A DNA stretch of 64,000 bases from Segatella copri (GCF_019249655.2 NZ_CP137557.1:1361001-1425000), one strand, 5' to 3'; positions 43,140 through 52,224 are shown, numbered from the stretch's first letter. Made by a program: numbers and translations. Notes: a model not told the origin generated them from the letters alone.

Positions 43140-43964
43140 TTACAATTGTTGTAGAAAATACTTCACCCATTTTTCGTATGTTCCAGATACTTCAACAGAA
43201 GCAATGCCGGTGAAGTATTTGAAAGAACTGCTCATCAGATTTTTTGAAAGCGAGAGCACAGGTTGCTGGATGACATTCCTATCCATCAAAAAGAGCAGGG
43301 TTAGCAACCGGCCTATTCTTCCATTTCCATCGATGAATGGATGAATCATTTCAAATTGATAATGAATGAGCGCCGCCATGATGAGGACATCAGTCTGTTC
43401 CTCGTAATGGATATAGTTTTCTAAGTCGGCAATAGACTTTGCCATATCCTCATAGACCGGTGGAATGAAGGGAGCAGTTGCCAGCGTGTCATCTTTTGTT
43501 CCAAGCCAGATGGGTGAGGTGCGCATCTCACCAGGGTATTTCCTTTCATTGTGCTCTCCTTGCATCATTACCCAGTGAACATCCTTGAGCAATCGGCTGC
43601 TAATAGGCAGTTTCTGCATACGCTCTATGGCAAACCTTGTGGCTTGAAGAAGGTTTTGTTCATCAAATTTGCGTTTCTTGTCTTCCTTGTCTTCCTTATC
43701 TTCCTTATCATCTGTTTGAAAGAAAGCTAAGGCTAAAGACTTCTTTTCGCCATATACCAGATTCACGGAATTCTCAACTTCTTCCTTCTGCAATGCATCA
43801 ATATCAGAGAGGTTGCGATTCTTCAATCTTTCATGTGCTTGCTCAAGCAATGTTTGCATTTCTTCATCCATTTCCAGGTGAATATCCTGCAAAGGGGTTG
43901 GGACGAAAGAGCGGTATGCTCCCTCGTCCCTTCCTATTGTTCTGTAATGTCCTTGTCTATCCAT
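43140..43964 (-). CDS. Fic family protein (AMPylase-like)
   Basis: 274 residues. The active motif HPFIDGNGRIGR begins at residue 208 and is intact (HxFxD/EGNGRxxR), so AMP transfer from ATP to a hydroxyl of a target is plausible. The N-terminus keeps the Fic_N layout (FVPTPLQDIHLEMDEEM). The inhibitory (S/T)xxxE(G/N) motif is not visible where expected (VENSVNLVYGEKK). A DKEDKEDKEDKK tract at residues 86-97 comes from a 9-bp DNA repeat. The C-terminal helical extension found in longer family members is missing. It overlaps the sirtuin-like gene by 8 bp, so is the last gene of the MBL-Sir2-Sir2-Fic operon. Confidence 0.88.
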   Translation of the reverse strand: MDRQGHYRTIGRDEGAYRSFVPTPLQDIHLEMDEEMQTLLEQAHERLKNRNLSDIDALQKEEVENSVNLVYGEKKSLALAFFQTDDKEDKEDKEDKKRKFDEQNLLQATRFAIERMQKLPISSRLLKDVHWVMMQGEHNERKYPGEMRTSPIWLGTKDDTLATAPFIPPVYEDMAKSIADLENYIHYEEQTDVLIMAALIHYQFEMIHPFIDGNGRIGRLLTLLFLMDRNVIQQPVLSLSKNLMSSSFKYFTGIASVEVSGTYEKWVKYFLQQL

Positions 43965-44637
43965 TTGTATTTAATTCTATGAGCGACTGGGCAATATCGC
44001 CAGCAATGCCCACACTCTTTTCTGCTATCTCCTGTGGAATATAGAGCTCTTGTGGCATGTTGAGCGTGATATATTTAGCATTCGGCTCACGATAAGCCAG
44101 CTGCATGATAGGTAGCTTGATGAGTCGGTTGCGCGAACCAATACCCAACTCTAAGATAACGAGTTTTTTGCCAGAATATTTTGTAAGAAAGTGATGGAAG
44201 AGTGTTTTTTTCTTGGGGTCTGGCGCTGCAAAAAGGTCGGTCATGACACCTTCTATCTCGAAGATGCGTTTTTCATCAAACCCTGATTTCTCCAGATGCA
44301 AGTCGCCATTGCTGGTAAGGATGAAGTAATCCTTCTGGCCAATCACTTTCATAAGGTTATGCATTACCTGTGAAGGTTCGTAATCGTCTACCCAAAACTT
44401 CACCAATCGTCTGTGGAACTCTAAGCGTGCTTCAGCAGTAGGATATTGAAAGTAAAGACCTTCCACAACATTTCTGAAACCATATTGCTGCTGCATGTCG
44501 CCAAACTGCCTTCGAAACATCTCGTTGTTGGCAAAGATATGATAGCCCTCGGCGATAGAGAGTCCGTTGCTGGCTCCTATGAGAATGGCATCTGCTTGGG
44601 CAATCCATTCTTGGGCAAGAGTGATATTTGCATTCAT
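43957..44637 (-). CDS. Sirtuin-like protein without catalytic His or zinc site (short paralogue)
   Basis: 226 residues of sirtuin fold: AILIGASNGLSIAEGYHIF at residues 18-35 for the NAD loop, FILTSNGDLHLEKSG (105-119) in place of TQNID, and LVILELGIGSRN for the C-terminal Rossmann motif. Where the catalytic His should stand (HG) it reads IEG (Glu129), and all four zinc Cys are absent. It is a paralogue of the next upstream gene (44640), 2 bp away. A scaffold or ADP-ribosyl-binding role is as likely as catalysis. Confidence 0.82.
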   Translation of the reverse strand: MNANITLAQEWIAQADAILIGASNGLSIAEGYHIFANNEMFRRQFGDMQQQYGFRNVVEGLYFQYPTAEARLEFHRRLVKFWVDDYEPSQVMHNLMKVIGQKDYFILTSNGDLHLEKSGFDEKRIFEIEGVMTDLFAAPDPKKKTLFHHFLTKYSGKKLVILELGIGSRNRLIKLPIMQLAYREPNAKYITLNMPQELYIPQEIAEKSVGIAGDIAQSLIELNTNG

Positions 44638-44639
44638 AT

Positions 44640-45524
44640 TTAATATATTCTTCCTGGTTCGAAATTTGTATCTGATACGATATGATCTGCCGGTTTGCCC
44701 AACAGTTTCTTTAATGTCACAGCGATATCTTCCTTAATGGCAATACTCTTTTTGGCAATCACCTTTGGAACATAAGCATCCTTTGGATTGATTACAGCAT
44801 AAGTGGCATTGGGCCAGCGATATACCATGTTCATAAATGGCTCCTTGATAAACATTGGAGTCATCATACCCACACCAAGTTCGAGGAAAAGCACTTTCTT
44901 GTTCATGTTCTCCTTGAGGAAATCCAGATAGCGTTGCATTTCTTTTCGGTAATAGCTACCCTCCAGAAACTCACGACTGCGCCACCATGGAACCATCTCC
45001 GTACCACAATGTGGACAACGGGGAATCAGGTCGTCGGGCAGTCTGTCACCTTCTATCTTGTCCAGCAACTCATACACCTTCTCCTTGTTGGGATAAATCT
45101 CGTCTGTACAAGTATGCTTACACTGCCAGTAGCGGAAATCGCCCTGAATGCGAGTAATCTTCTCGGCAGGGAAGGTGCGGAAAAACTGCGCATCCTGATT
45201 GGTGGTGGCAATATAATAGTTCTTGCCTTTGAGTAGTTCAGCCAGATCCTCGTATGGCTCACCAGTATAACACTCATACAAGTATTTGTACTCGCGGAGC
45301 AATGCTGCCCATAGCTCCCCTTTTTTGATTTGCGGATGATAAAACAGTGGGAAAAAACCATCAGCATGATATTTCTCGCCCAACTGTCCGGCTATCTGTT
45401 TGAATGTGGCATCGTTCATATAGTAAAAGCGGAAACCTGCCGCTGCCGACAATCCAGAGGCGCCACCCACGATGATGGCTTCTGCCTCCTGAATATTTTT
45501 TTTCAGTATTTCTATCTGTGTCAT
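44640..45524 (-). CDS. Sirtuin-like protein with Gln replacing the catalytic His
   Basis: 294 residues. NAD-binding IIVGGASGLSAAAGFRFYY (18-35), TTNQD (107-111, canonical TQNID), RIQGDFRYWQC (125-135) with Gln127 at the catalytic His position, and zinc Cys 135, 139, 170 and 173 (CKHTC, CPHC). Class M sirtuins (SirTM) also lack this His and are known to ADP-ribosylate proteins, so transfer rather than deacylation is a fair hypothesis. Start ATG overlaps the MBL stop by 4 bp. Confidence 0.85.
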   Translation of the reverse strand: MTQIEILKKNIQEAEAIIVGGASGLSAAAGFRFYYMNDATFKQIAGQLGEKYHADGFFPLFYHPQIKKGELWAALLREYKYLYECYTGEPYEDLAELLKGKNYYIATTNQDAQFFRTFPAEKITRIQGDFRYWQCKHTCTDEIYPNKEKVYELLDKIEGDRLPDDLIPRCPHCGTEMVPWWRSREFLEGSYYRKEMQRYLDFLKENMNKKVLFLELGVGMMTPMFIKEPFMNMVYRWPNATYAVINPKDAYVPKVIAKKSIAIKEDIAVTLKKLLGKPADHIVSDTNFEPGRIY

Positions 45525-46348
45525 AATTTCAATACTTGTCCGTCTTCTGGTATCATCAGGCGTTTTTTATCCACCTTTTCGTATTCAGCCTGATTACGGA
45601 GAATAGCCCTTGTTGTCTGTCCATGATCTATGGCATCCATATGAACCGCAATAAAACGAATCTGAGGATCGCAGTCCTTCAGCATTTGCATAGCTTCCAT
45701 TTCATTCATCGTGATATCTCCATCTGTCTTTGATTGTGGAAGGAAAATGTTTCCACCAGTATTGATTACTATATAATCTGGCTTATAGGTTGATACTGCT
45801 ATCTGGGTCTTCTCATCCCAAATGCAATCGCCCATAATGTAAATGGTTGGCTGTTTCTTGGCTTTGAGAATGTAACCAGAACTTGGTCCCATTTGCTCAC
45901 CAAGTTGTCCACGTCCATGATTACCTCTGATGCGGATAATGGTGATTCCTTCATACTCAATGCAGTCTGCAATGCCCACTGCACGAGAAAAACCGTCTTT
46001 CTCCTTAACCTGCTCTACATCTTCAGTCTGTACGAACCAAGGCATATCCTTGCGAATCAGCTTGACTGCAGTTTCATCATAATGGTCAGGATGGTTGTGA
46101 GTCAAGAGTGTGAAATCCAGTCCATCAAGCACTTCTTCCACGGGCATCGTCAAGTTTACTCGGGGATTTGGATTTACGCCAAGAGCCGACACGGAAGAGC
46201 CTTTGGCACCAAGCAATGGATCAACAAGAATTTGCTTACCTGCATATTCCATCTTCAACGTAGCGTTGCGAATGAGGCGGATGTAGTTCTTTGCATTCAA
46301 CTGAGTAAAAGCAGACATTGAAGTCTGCATCAAAATCATTTTCTTCAT
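45521..46348 (-). CDS. MBL-fold metal-dependent hydrolase
   Basis: 275 residues with metal-binding THNHPDHYDE (HxHxDH, about residue 90), a further GNHGRG, YIMGDCIWDE and RFIAVHMDAIDHGQ at the end. Closest in style to the UlaG-like (ascorbate-6-phosphate lactonase) or L-ascorbate/RNase-Z-like group. It could act on a nucleotide or ADP-ribose derivative (inference from context). First gene of an operon with two sirtuin-like genes and Fic. The ATG at 46348 may be replaced by a later Met (MSAFTQ); both are in frame. Confidence 0.88.
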   Translation of the reverse strand: MKKMILMQTSMSAFTQLNAKNYIRLIRNATLKMEYAGKQILVDPLLGAKGSSVSALGVNPNPRVNLTMPVEEVLDGLDFTLLTHNHPDHYDETAVKLIRKDMPWFVQTEDVEQVKEKDGFSRAVGIADCIEYEGITIIRIRGNHGRGQLGEQMGPSSGYILKAKKQPTIYIMGDCIWDEKTQIAVSTYKPDYIVINTGGNIFLPQSKTDGDITMNEMEAMQMLKDCDPQIRFIAVHMDAIDHGQTTRAILRNQAEYEKVDKKRLMIPEDGQVLKL

Positions 46349-46399
46349 ACTTATGTGATTTTTATTTTCATTAAATATTTACCTTCATTATTTCGACTG

Positions 46400-46407
46400 C
46401 AAAAGTA
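46400..46407 (-). promoter_or_regulatory. -7 box before the MBL-sirtuin-Fic operon
   Basis: CAAAAGTA reads TACTTTTG on the minus strand, 52 bp before the start codon. The -33 box is weak (CTG at spacing 19). It may need help from the adjacent AraC-type regulator. Confidence 0.5.
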
Positions 46408-46472
46408 TGAGAAAATGCTGATTTATCAGATACCAGAAAACCGCTAAAAACTACCAAAATGATAAATCATTC

Positions 46473-47366
46473 TCATTCATACACCCCATTCTTATAGTCC
46501 TCCTGGAATTCTCTACATGTCTTGCCCGTCTGCTGCTTGAAAAAACGCATCAGGTGGGGTGGTTCGGGGAAACTGAAAGCATAGGCTATCTCACTTATGG
46601 ACTTGCTAGTGAACAGAAGCTCGTTTTTGATTTCTGCCAACAGTCGCTGTTTCAGCAGATAGGTAGCCGACACTCCATACTGCGCCATCACGCTATGGTT
46701 CAGTGTGATGCGGCTTATCTTGAGCAGCGAGGCGTAGTCCTGCACACGCTGCAACTTCCGGATGTGGGTTTCCATCAATTCCACAAACTGAAAGGCATAA
46801 GAATTCTTAGGTGCAGCCTGAGGCAATTGATGCTCACGGACATAATGGCGATTCATAATTGCCAGCAGATAGTAGAGTACGCTGACGATGATGTTGTAGC
46901 TGTCGGCTTGAGGCTGCCGAAGCTCTGCCCGTATTTTCTTGAGCAGCTGATGATATTCTTCGCATTCATTTCCCGAACACATCAAATAGGGTGGTGTTTC
47001 GGTCTGCTGGCAGTATTGCAGACGATAGACAAAGAATTTGTCGGCAATGAAGGTTCGCATGAAATCTTCACGGAATATCAAAAATTCGTAGTCGAGAGCC
47101 GCCTCATCAATGTGCCATTCCTGCTGCTGGTGTGGCTTCACAATGAGCACCATGCCGTCTTTCAGGTTTATCTTCCTATAGTCTATCAGCACGTAGCCAT
47201 TAGCTTTCTTGATGAAAAATATCTCGAAGAAGTCGGTCTTGAATACTTCATGCTCCGTAAGCACCCAAAGGCACTCGCTGCCATAAGCTGTGTTGATGTA
47301 GAAATCTACGCCGCAATCCGTCTTGTTGAACGGCACTTCTACCAGACGCTGTCTTTGCTTTGTCAT
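46473..47366 (-). CDS. AraC-family transcriptional regulator
   Basis: 297 residues. N-terminal cupin-type sensor domain (YINTAYGSECLWVLTEHEVFKTDFFEIFFIKKANGYV), C-terminal double HTH (YASLLKISRITLNHSVMAQYGVSATYLLKQRLL, SISEIAYAFSFPEPPHLMRFFKQQTGKTCREF). It is immediately upstream of, and in the same direction as, the MBL-sirtuin-Fic operon (124 bp between), so it probably controls it. It ends in IS-free sequence. The promoter region 47367-47450 is short and contains TAATCTTAATCTTTAT repeats. Confidence 0.9.
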   Translation of the reverse strand: MTKQRQRLVEVPFNKTDCGVDFYINTAYGSECLWVLTEHEVFKTDFFEIFFIKKANGYVLIDYRKINLKDGMVLIVKPHQQQEWHIDEAALDYEFLIFREDFMRTFIADKFFVYRLQYCQQTETPPYLMCSGNECEEYHQLLKKIRAELRQPQADSYNIIVSVLYYLLAIMNRHYVREHQLPQAAPKNSYAFQFVELMETHIRKLQRVQDYASLLKISRITLNHSVMAQYGVSATYLLKQRLLAEIKNELLFTSKSISEIAYAFSFPEPPHLMRFFKQQTGKTCREFQEDYKNGVYE

Positions 47367-47450
47367 AATCTTAATCTTTGTCTTTATCTTAATCTTAATC
47401 TTTATCTAATCAAACAGAACATGCACGCTTTCCGTTTACCGCTTCCATTC

Positions 47451-48572
47451 TCACGATTCCCATTCCTCGAATTCCAGTTCCAATTCCCTGTATTCGGGTT
47501 TTCGGGAAGAATTCAACTTGTCTTCCTTCTTGGCTTCTTCTGATGATGCGTTGCTCACCGATAAGCCCAGCAGGCGGATGGGGTGGGCGGAGGAGTAATC
47601 CACCAGTTGCAGCAATTGCTTGGCTAGCGGAAGAATGTCTGCTTTTTTCTTTAGAATCTTCTCTTGCGAGATGCTACGGGTTATCTGGGTGAAGTCGGAA
47701 TACTTTACTTTCAGTGTCAGGGTGCGACCCTCGAAACCGCTCTTTTCGATGCGCTCCAGAAGTTCCATTACCGTATGGTAAAGCTCGATGACCACTGCCG
47801 ATTTTGCTGAGATGTCTTCCAGGAAAGTCTGTTCGCAGCCCACGGATTTCCTTTCTCGGTATGTGATGACGGGCCTGTTGTCTATTCCTCTTGCGAAATT
47901 ATAGAAGATGTGACCAGCCTTTCCGAAAACCTCTACGAGATGTTTTTCCGAAACCTTTCGCAGGTCAGCACCATTGAAGATGCCCATGAAATGCATCTTT
48001 TTCAGGGTCTTTTGGCCTACACCCCAGAAATCCTCCACGGGGAGCTGGGCTATGAAGTCGAGTGCCTTGTCGGGATGTATGGTGCAGATGCCGTCGGGCT
48101 TGCGGTAATCCGAAGCTACCTTTGCCAGGAACTTGCAATAGCTGATGCCTGCCGAGGCGGTAAGTCCTGTAGCTTCCTTGATTCTTGCCTTGATTTCCTT
48201 GGCCACATCCACCGCCAGCTCTATTCCCTTCTTGTTTTGGGTAACATCGAGGAAGGCTTCGTCGATGGAAATGGGTTCGATAAGGTCGGTGTATTCCTGA
48301 AAGATGCGGTGAATCTGTTGGGAAATTTCAGCGTAATGTTCGTGTCGGCAAGGTACGATGATGAGTTCCGGACAGCGCTTCTTGGCTTGGGCGATGGATT
48401 GCGCCGAATGAACGCCCCATTTGCGGGCCTCATAACTGGCAGTGGAAACCACACCACGGGGACCGTCGAAGCCCACCGCAATCGGTTTGCCTCGAAGCTC
48501 CGGATTGTCTCTCTGCTCTACTGCCGCAAAGAAAGCATCCATATCGATGTGTATGATTTTTCGCTCTTCCAT
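47451..48572 (-). CDS. dinB: DNA polymerase IV (Y family)
   Basis: 373 residues. Catalytic Asp in HIDMDAFFAAVEQRDNP and SIDEAFLDVT, with palm, thumb (CKFLAKVASDYRKPDG, VEDFWGVGQKTLKKM) and little-finger domains in order. It copies past damaged bases without proofreading. A C-terminal tail ends LEFEEWES; the usual beta-clamp motif (QLxLF) is not obvious. Monocistronic. No SOS box is visible, as expected in Bacteroidota, where LexA is often absent. Confidence 0.95.
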   Translation of the reverse strand: MEERKIIHIDMDAFFAAVEQRDNPELRGKPIAVGFDGPRGVVSTASYEARKWGVHSAQSIAQAKKRCPELIIVPCRHEHYAEISQQIHRIFQEYTDLIEPISIDEAFLDVTQNKKGIELAVDVAKEIKARIKEATGLTASAGISYCKFLAKVASDYRKPDGICTIHPDKALDFIAQLPVEDFWGVGQKTLKKMHFMGIFNGADLRKVSEKHLVEVFGKAGHIFYNFARGIDNRPVITYRERKSVGCEQTFLEDISAKSAVVIELYHTVMELLERIEKSGFEGRTLTLKVKYSDFTQITRSISQEKILKKKADILPLAKQLLQLVDYSSAHPIRLLGLSVSNASSEEAKKEDKLNSSRKPEYRELELEFEEWES

Positions 48573-48680
48573 CTATCTTGTAGCCTATTTGCTTACTTGC
48601 TATTTTGTTTCAGGATGCAAAATTACACATTATTTATGAAAGGAGCAAGAATCAGGAAAGAAATCATGGGGTATAGGCAC

Positions 48681-48716
48681 AAAAAAAAGCAGATTCCAAA
48701 TTGCCTTGGAATCTGC
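48681..48716 (-). terminator. Terminator after hsp20
   Basis: GCAGATTCCAA pairs with TTGGAATCTGC (48689-48716), followed on the minus strand by eight T (48688-48681). A textbook Rho-independent terminator. Confidence 0.9.
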
Positions 48717-48738
48717 CTCGATCATTTATGGGAGATGA

Positions 48739-49176
48739 TTATTTGACTTCGATATTCTTGGTAGCCTTAGTCTCCTCCTTAGGAGTAAGCTTTGGAATCA
48801 GAACCTCAAGAACACCATCAGCTACCTTAGCTGAAATCTTCTCACGGTCGGCATCCTCAGGGAGTGTGTAGGTCTGCTGGTAATTGCTGTAAGAGAACTC
48901 ACGGCGCAGATAGTGCTCGTGCTTGTCTTCGTTCTTGTGCTCCATCTTGTTCTCGATGGCGATGTTCAGATTACCATCATTGTCGATGTTTACGCGAACC
49001 CACTCCTTCTTCAAGCCAGGGGCTGCAACCTCCATGGTGTAATCCTTGTCACTTTCCTTGATGTTAGTGGCAGGGGCTGTAGCATTCATACGTGGTGTTG
49101 CGTCTGTATCAAAGAATACATCATCAAAGATGTTACTCAACCAATCTGAATTATTATTTCTACGTGCTAACAACAT
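48739..49176 (-). CDS. Hsp20/alpha-crystallin small heat-shock protein
   Basis: 145 residues from ATG 49176 (MLLARRNNNSDW), which has GGAGG 7 bp before it; an earlier in-frame TTG lies over the ribosome site and is not used. The alpha-crystallin domain: ATNIKESDKDYTMEVAAPGLKKEWVRVNID...LRREFSYSNYQQTYTLPEDADREKISAKVADGVLEVLIPK. ATP-independent holdase that keeps unfolding proteins soluble. Monocistronic with a strong terminator. Bases 49177-49457 upstream hold no further gene. Confidence 0.94.
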   Translation of the reverse strand: MLLARRNNNSDWLSNIFDDVFFDTDATPRMNATAPATNIKESDKDYTMEVAAPGLKKEWVRVNIDNDGNLNIAIENKMEHKNEDKHEHYLRREFSYSNYQQTYTLPEDADREKISAKVADGVLEVLIPKLTPKEETKATKNIEVK

Positions 49177-49457
49177 AATTAAAACCTCCAATTTTATTTT
49201 ACTCGTCCTCCCGGTTCCTTGCGGCCCCGTCGGGATTTCTGCTTGTTATTTATTAATGTTCTTTATCTGTTACTTTTTTGATTGCCTCCGTCTCGAACTC
49301 CGTTGTTCTTTCGAACTCCTTCATCTTTTGGCTTCAGCTTTCACTCTCATGCTGAGCAACTTGCGTGCCAGCGGCTGAAGGGTGACAAAGTTGGCATGAA
49401 AAGCTAAATATTTTAAACATTTCTGCCAGATAATGCGGTAATCTCAAAAAAAATGTG

Positions 49458-49465
49458 TAACTTTG
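49458..49465 (+). promoter_or_regulatory. -7 box of the GH3 gene
   Basis: TAACTTTG stands 50 bp before ATG 49515. No clear -33 TTTG at the right spacing, so it may depend on an activator. Confidence 0.5.
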
Positions 49466-49514
49466 TCACCAACTTAAAAATCAATGCATGAATCGAATAA
49501 ATTATAAAAGATCA

Positions 49515-52205
49515 ATGAAGAAACAACTACTTTTTTCTATGGCGATGCTGATGGCGATGTCGCTTTCAACCAGCGCCCAGCAACTGCTTCCTTATCAGAA
49601 TCCGAACCTTTCTGCTGAGGCTAGAGCCAACGATTTGCTTTCCCGTCTTACCCTGGAGGAGAAGACGAAGTTGATGATGGATACTTCTCCGGCTATCGCC
49701 CGATTGGGTATTCCGCAGTTCCAGTGGTGGAACGAGGCGCTGCACGGAGTGGGACGAAACGGATTTGTTACCGTTTTTCCTATCACGATGCACATGGCGG
49801 CTTCGTGGGACGATACCTTATTATATAAGGTGTTTACTGCCGTGAGCGATGAGGCAAGAGCCAAGGCGCAGGAGGCGAAGAAGAGCGGCAACATCAAGCG
49901 CTACCAGAGTCTGAGTTTCTGGACTCCGAATATCAATATCTTCCGCGACCCACGATGGGGACGTGGACAGGAAACTTATGGAGAAGATCCTTATCTGACC
50001 ACAAGAATGGGACTTGCTGTGGTGAATGGTTTGCAGGGACAGACCTTTGATGGCAAACCGATGTCGGCTCCGGGAGTTCTGGCTCCGGCTTCCTCACAGG
50101 CTCCCCAATACGTCAAGCTCCTGGCCTGTGTCAAGCATTTTGCCGTACATAGCGGTCCGGAGTGGAATCGGCACAGTTTCAATGTAGAGGATTTGCCTGA
50201 GCGGGATTTGTGGGAGACTTATCTGCCCGCCTTCAAATCGCTGGTGCAGGATGGAAATGTGGCTGAGGTGATGTGCGCCTATCAGCGGATTGACGGAGCG
50301 CCTTGTTGCAGCAATGCCAGGTATGAACGACAGATTCTTCGTGATGAATGGGGATTCAAGGGATTGATTACTTCTGATTGCGGAGCCATCAACGACTTTT
50401 ATGTGCCTGGCCGACATGGTACGGCGAAGACTCCGGCTGAGGCTACGGCGCAGGCAATTGGTGCCGGAACCGACGTGGAATGCGGAAGCGTTTACCGTTC
50501 GCTTCCTGAGGCGGTGAAGACAGGAATGATCAGCGAGGAAAAGGTGAACGAGAGCTTGAAGCGCCTGCTGATAGCCCGTTTCCGCCTGGGTGATTTCGAT
50601 CAGGACGAGAACGTGCCTTGGACTCAGATTCCATCTTCCGTCGTCGCCAGCAAGGCGCATAAGGATTTGGCAGAGAAAATGGCAGAAGAGGGAATCGTGC
50701 TTCTTCAGAATCGGAACAATCTTCTGCCGCTGAAATCATCAGGAATGAAGTTGGTAGTGATGGGGCCGAACGCCAACGATTCCATCATGCAGTGGGGCAA
50801 CTATTCGGGTTATCCTACTTCTACCACCACCATCCTGAAGGGCATCAGAAAATATGTGAAGGACGCCAAGTATATTCCTGCCTGCACGTTGACAAGAAAT
50901 GAAGTTTCAGAAAGCCGGTTCAATCTCCTGACTTCTGCCGATGGAAGCAAAGGCATGAAGGCTACTTATTGGAACAATGCCGAGATGAAGGGCGAGCCTG
51001 TGGCTACTGCCGTGATGACGTCGCCTATCAACCAGAGCAATGGCGGAAATACCGTCTTTGCACCGGGCGTGAACCTTACCAACTTCTCAGCCCGATACGA
51101 GGGTCTGTTTACTCCGGAAGAGGATGAAACCTTGAACGTCAGAATGGGATGCGATGATGGCTACCGACTCATCATTGATGGCGATACGGTGGCGAATGTA
51201 TGGAAGGGACGTGCCCGTGTGCAGATGCTCAACAAGCCAATCTCCGTAAAGGCTGGAAAGCCGGTGAAGATACAGGTGGATTATTTCCAGAAGACTGATA
51301 TGGCGGTGATGCAGTTTGACATCGTAAAGAACTATACGTCAACCGAGTCTCAGCTTCTGGCTGAGGTTGGCGATGCTGACGTAGTGGTATTCGTAGGCGG
51401 AATCTCTCCTGGTCTTGAGGGTGAGGAGATGAAGGTTTCTGAGCCGGGTTTCAAGGGTGGCGACAGAACAGATATCGAATTGCCTCAGGCTCAGCGCAAG
51501 GTGATGGAGATGTTGCATCGGGCTGGCAAGCGAGTGGTGTTCGTCAACTGTTCGGGCAGTGCCATCGCCATGGTTCCTGAAACCGAAAATGCGGAGTCTA
51601 TCCTTCAGGCTTGGTATCCGGGCGAACGGGGTGGCGAAGCTGTGGCAAAGGTACTCTTTGGCGAGGTGAATCCATCGGGCAAGCTTCCGGTAACCTTCTA
51701 TAAGAGCGTGAATGATCTTCCTGATTTCCTCGATTATACGATGAAGAATCGCACCTACCGTTATTTCAAGGGTGAGGCTCTCTTCCCATTCGGTCATGGA
51801 TTGAGCTATACATCGTATGAATATGGAAAGCCGACATTGAAGAAAGTTAAGAATGAAGAACGAAGAGTGAAGAATGAAGAACGGAAAGTGAAGAATTCTT
51901 CGGCTTATTCCTTGAGCTTCTCTTTATCTAATAAAGGTAATAGGGAAGGAACGGAAGTGGCGCAGGTTTACATTCGTAGAATGGATGATGCTGAGGGACC
52001 TATCAAGACCCTGAAAGCCTTCAAGCGCATTACTTTGAAGGCGGGCGAGAAGCAGCAGGTAACCATCAGTCTGCCTCGCCAGAGTTTCGAGGGTTGGGAT
52101 TCCCAGACCAATACCATGCGTGTGGTTCCTGGCAAATATCAGATCTTCGTAGGTGGTTCGAGTGCTGAGGCTGCGAAGAATGTGATAGAAGTGAAAGTGA
52201 AATAA
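49515..52205 (+). CDS. Glycoside hydrolase family 3 (beta-glucosidase/xylosidase) with PA14 domain
   Basis: 896 residues from ATG 49515, a typical signal peptide (MKKQLLFSMAMLMAMSLSTSAQ); ATG 49488 would add nine residues before it. GH3 N-domain with FQWWNEALHGVG and the nucleophile Asp in LITSDCGAIND (about residue 285), GH3 C-domain, an inserted PA14-like beta domain (ATYWNNAEMKG...MGCDDGYRLIIDGDTV), and a C-terminal Fn3-like domain. It cuts terminal glucosyl or xylosyl residues. The tract KNEERRVKNEERKVKN near residue 780 is a DNA-repeat insertion. First gene of the PUL, before SusC. Confidence 0.93.
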   Translation: MKKQLLFSMAMLMAMSLSTSAQQLLPYQNPNLSAEARANDLLSRLTLEEKTKLMMDTSPAIARLGIPQFQWWNEALHGVGRNGFVTVFPITMHMAASWDDTLLYKVFTAVSDEARAKAQEAKKSGNIKRYQSLSFWTPNINIFRDPRWGRGQETYGEDPYLTTRMGLAVVNGLQGQTFDGKPMSAPGVLAPASSQAPQYVKLLACVKHFAVHSGPEWNRHSFNVEDLPERDLWETYLPAFKSLVQDGNVAEVMCAYQRIDGAPCCSNARYERQILRDEWGFKGLITSDCGAINDFYVPGRHGTAKTPAEATAQAIGAGTDVECGSVYRSLPEAVKTGMISEEKVNESLKRLLIARFRLGDFDQDENVPWTQIPSSVVASKAHKDLAEKMAEEGIVLLQNRNNLLPLKSSGMKLVVMGPNANDSIMQWGNYSGYPTSTTTILKGIRKYVKDAKYIPACTLTRNEVSESRFNLLTSADGSKGMKATYWNNAEMKGEPVATAVMTSPINQSNGGNTVFAPGVNLTNFSARYEGLFTPEEDETLNVRMGCDDGYRLIIDGDTVANVWKGRARVQMLNKPISVKAGKPVKIQVDYFQKTDMAVMQFDIVKNYTSTESQLLAEVGDADVVVFVGGISPGLEGEEMKVSEPGFKGGDRTDIELPQAQRKVMEMLHRAGKRVVFVNCSGSAIAMVPETENAESILQAWYPGERGGEAVAKVLFGEVNPSGKLPVTFYKSVNDLPDFLDYTMKNRTYRYFKGEALFPFGHGLSYTSYEYGKPTLKKVKNEERRVKNEERKVKNSSAYSLSFSLSNKGNREGTEVAQVYIRRMDDAEGPIKTLKAFKRITLKAGEKQQVTISLPRQSFEGWDSQTNTMRVVPGKYQIFVGGSSAEAAKNVIEVKVK

Positions 52206-52224
52206 AATACTGATATAAAAAGAG

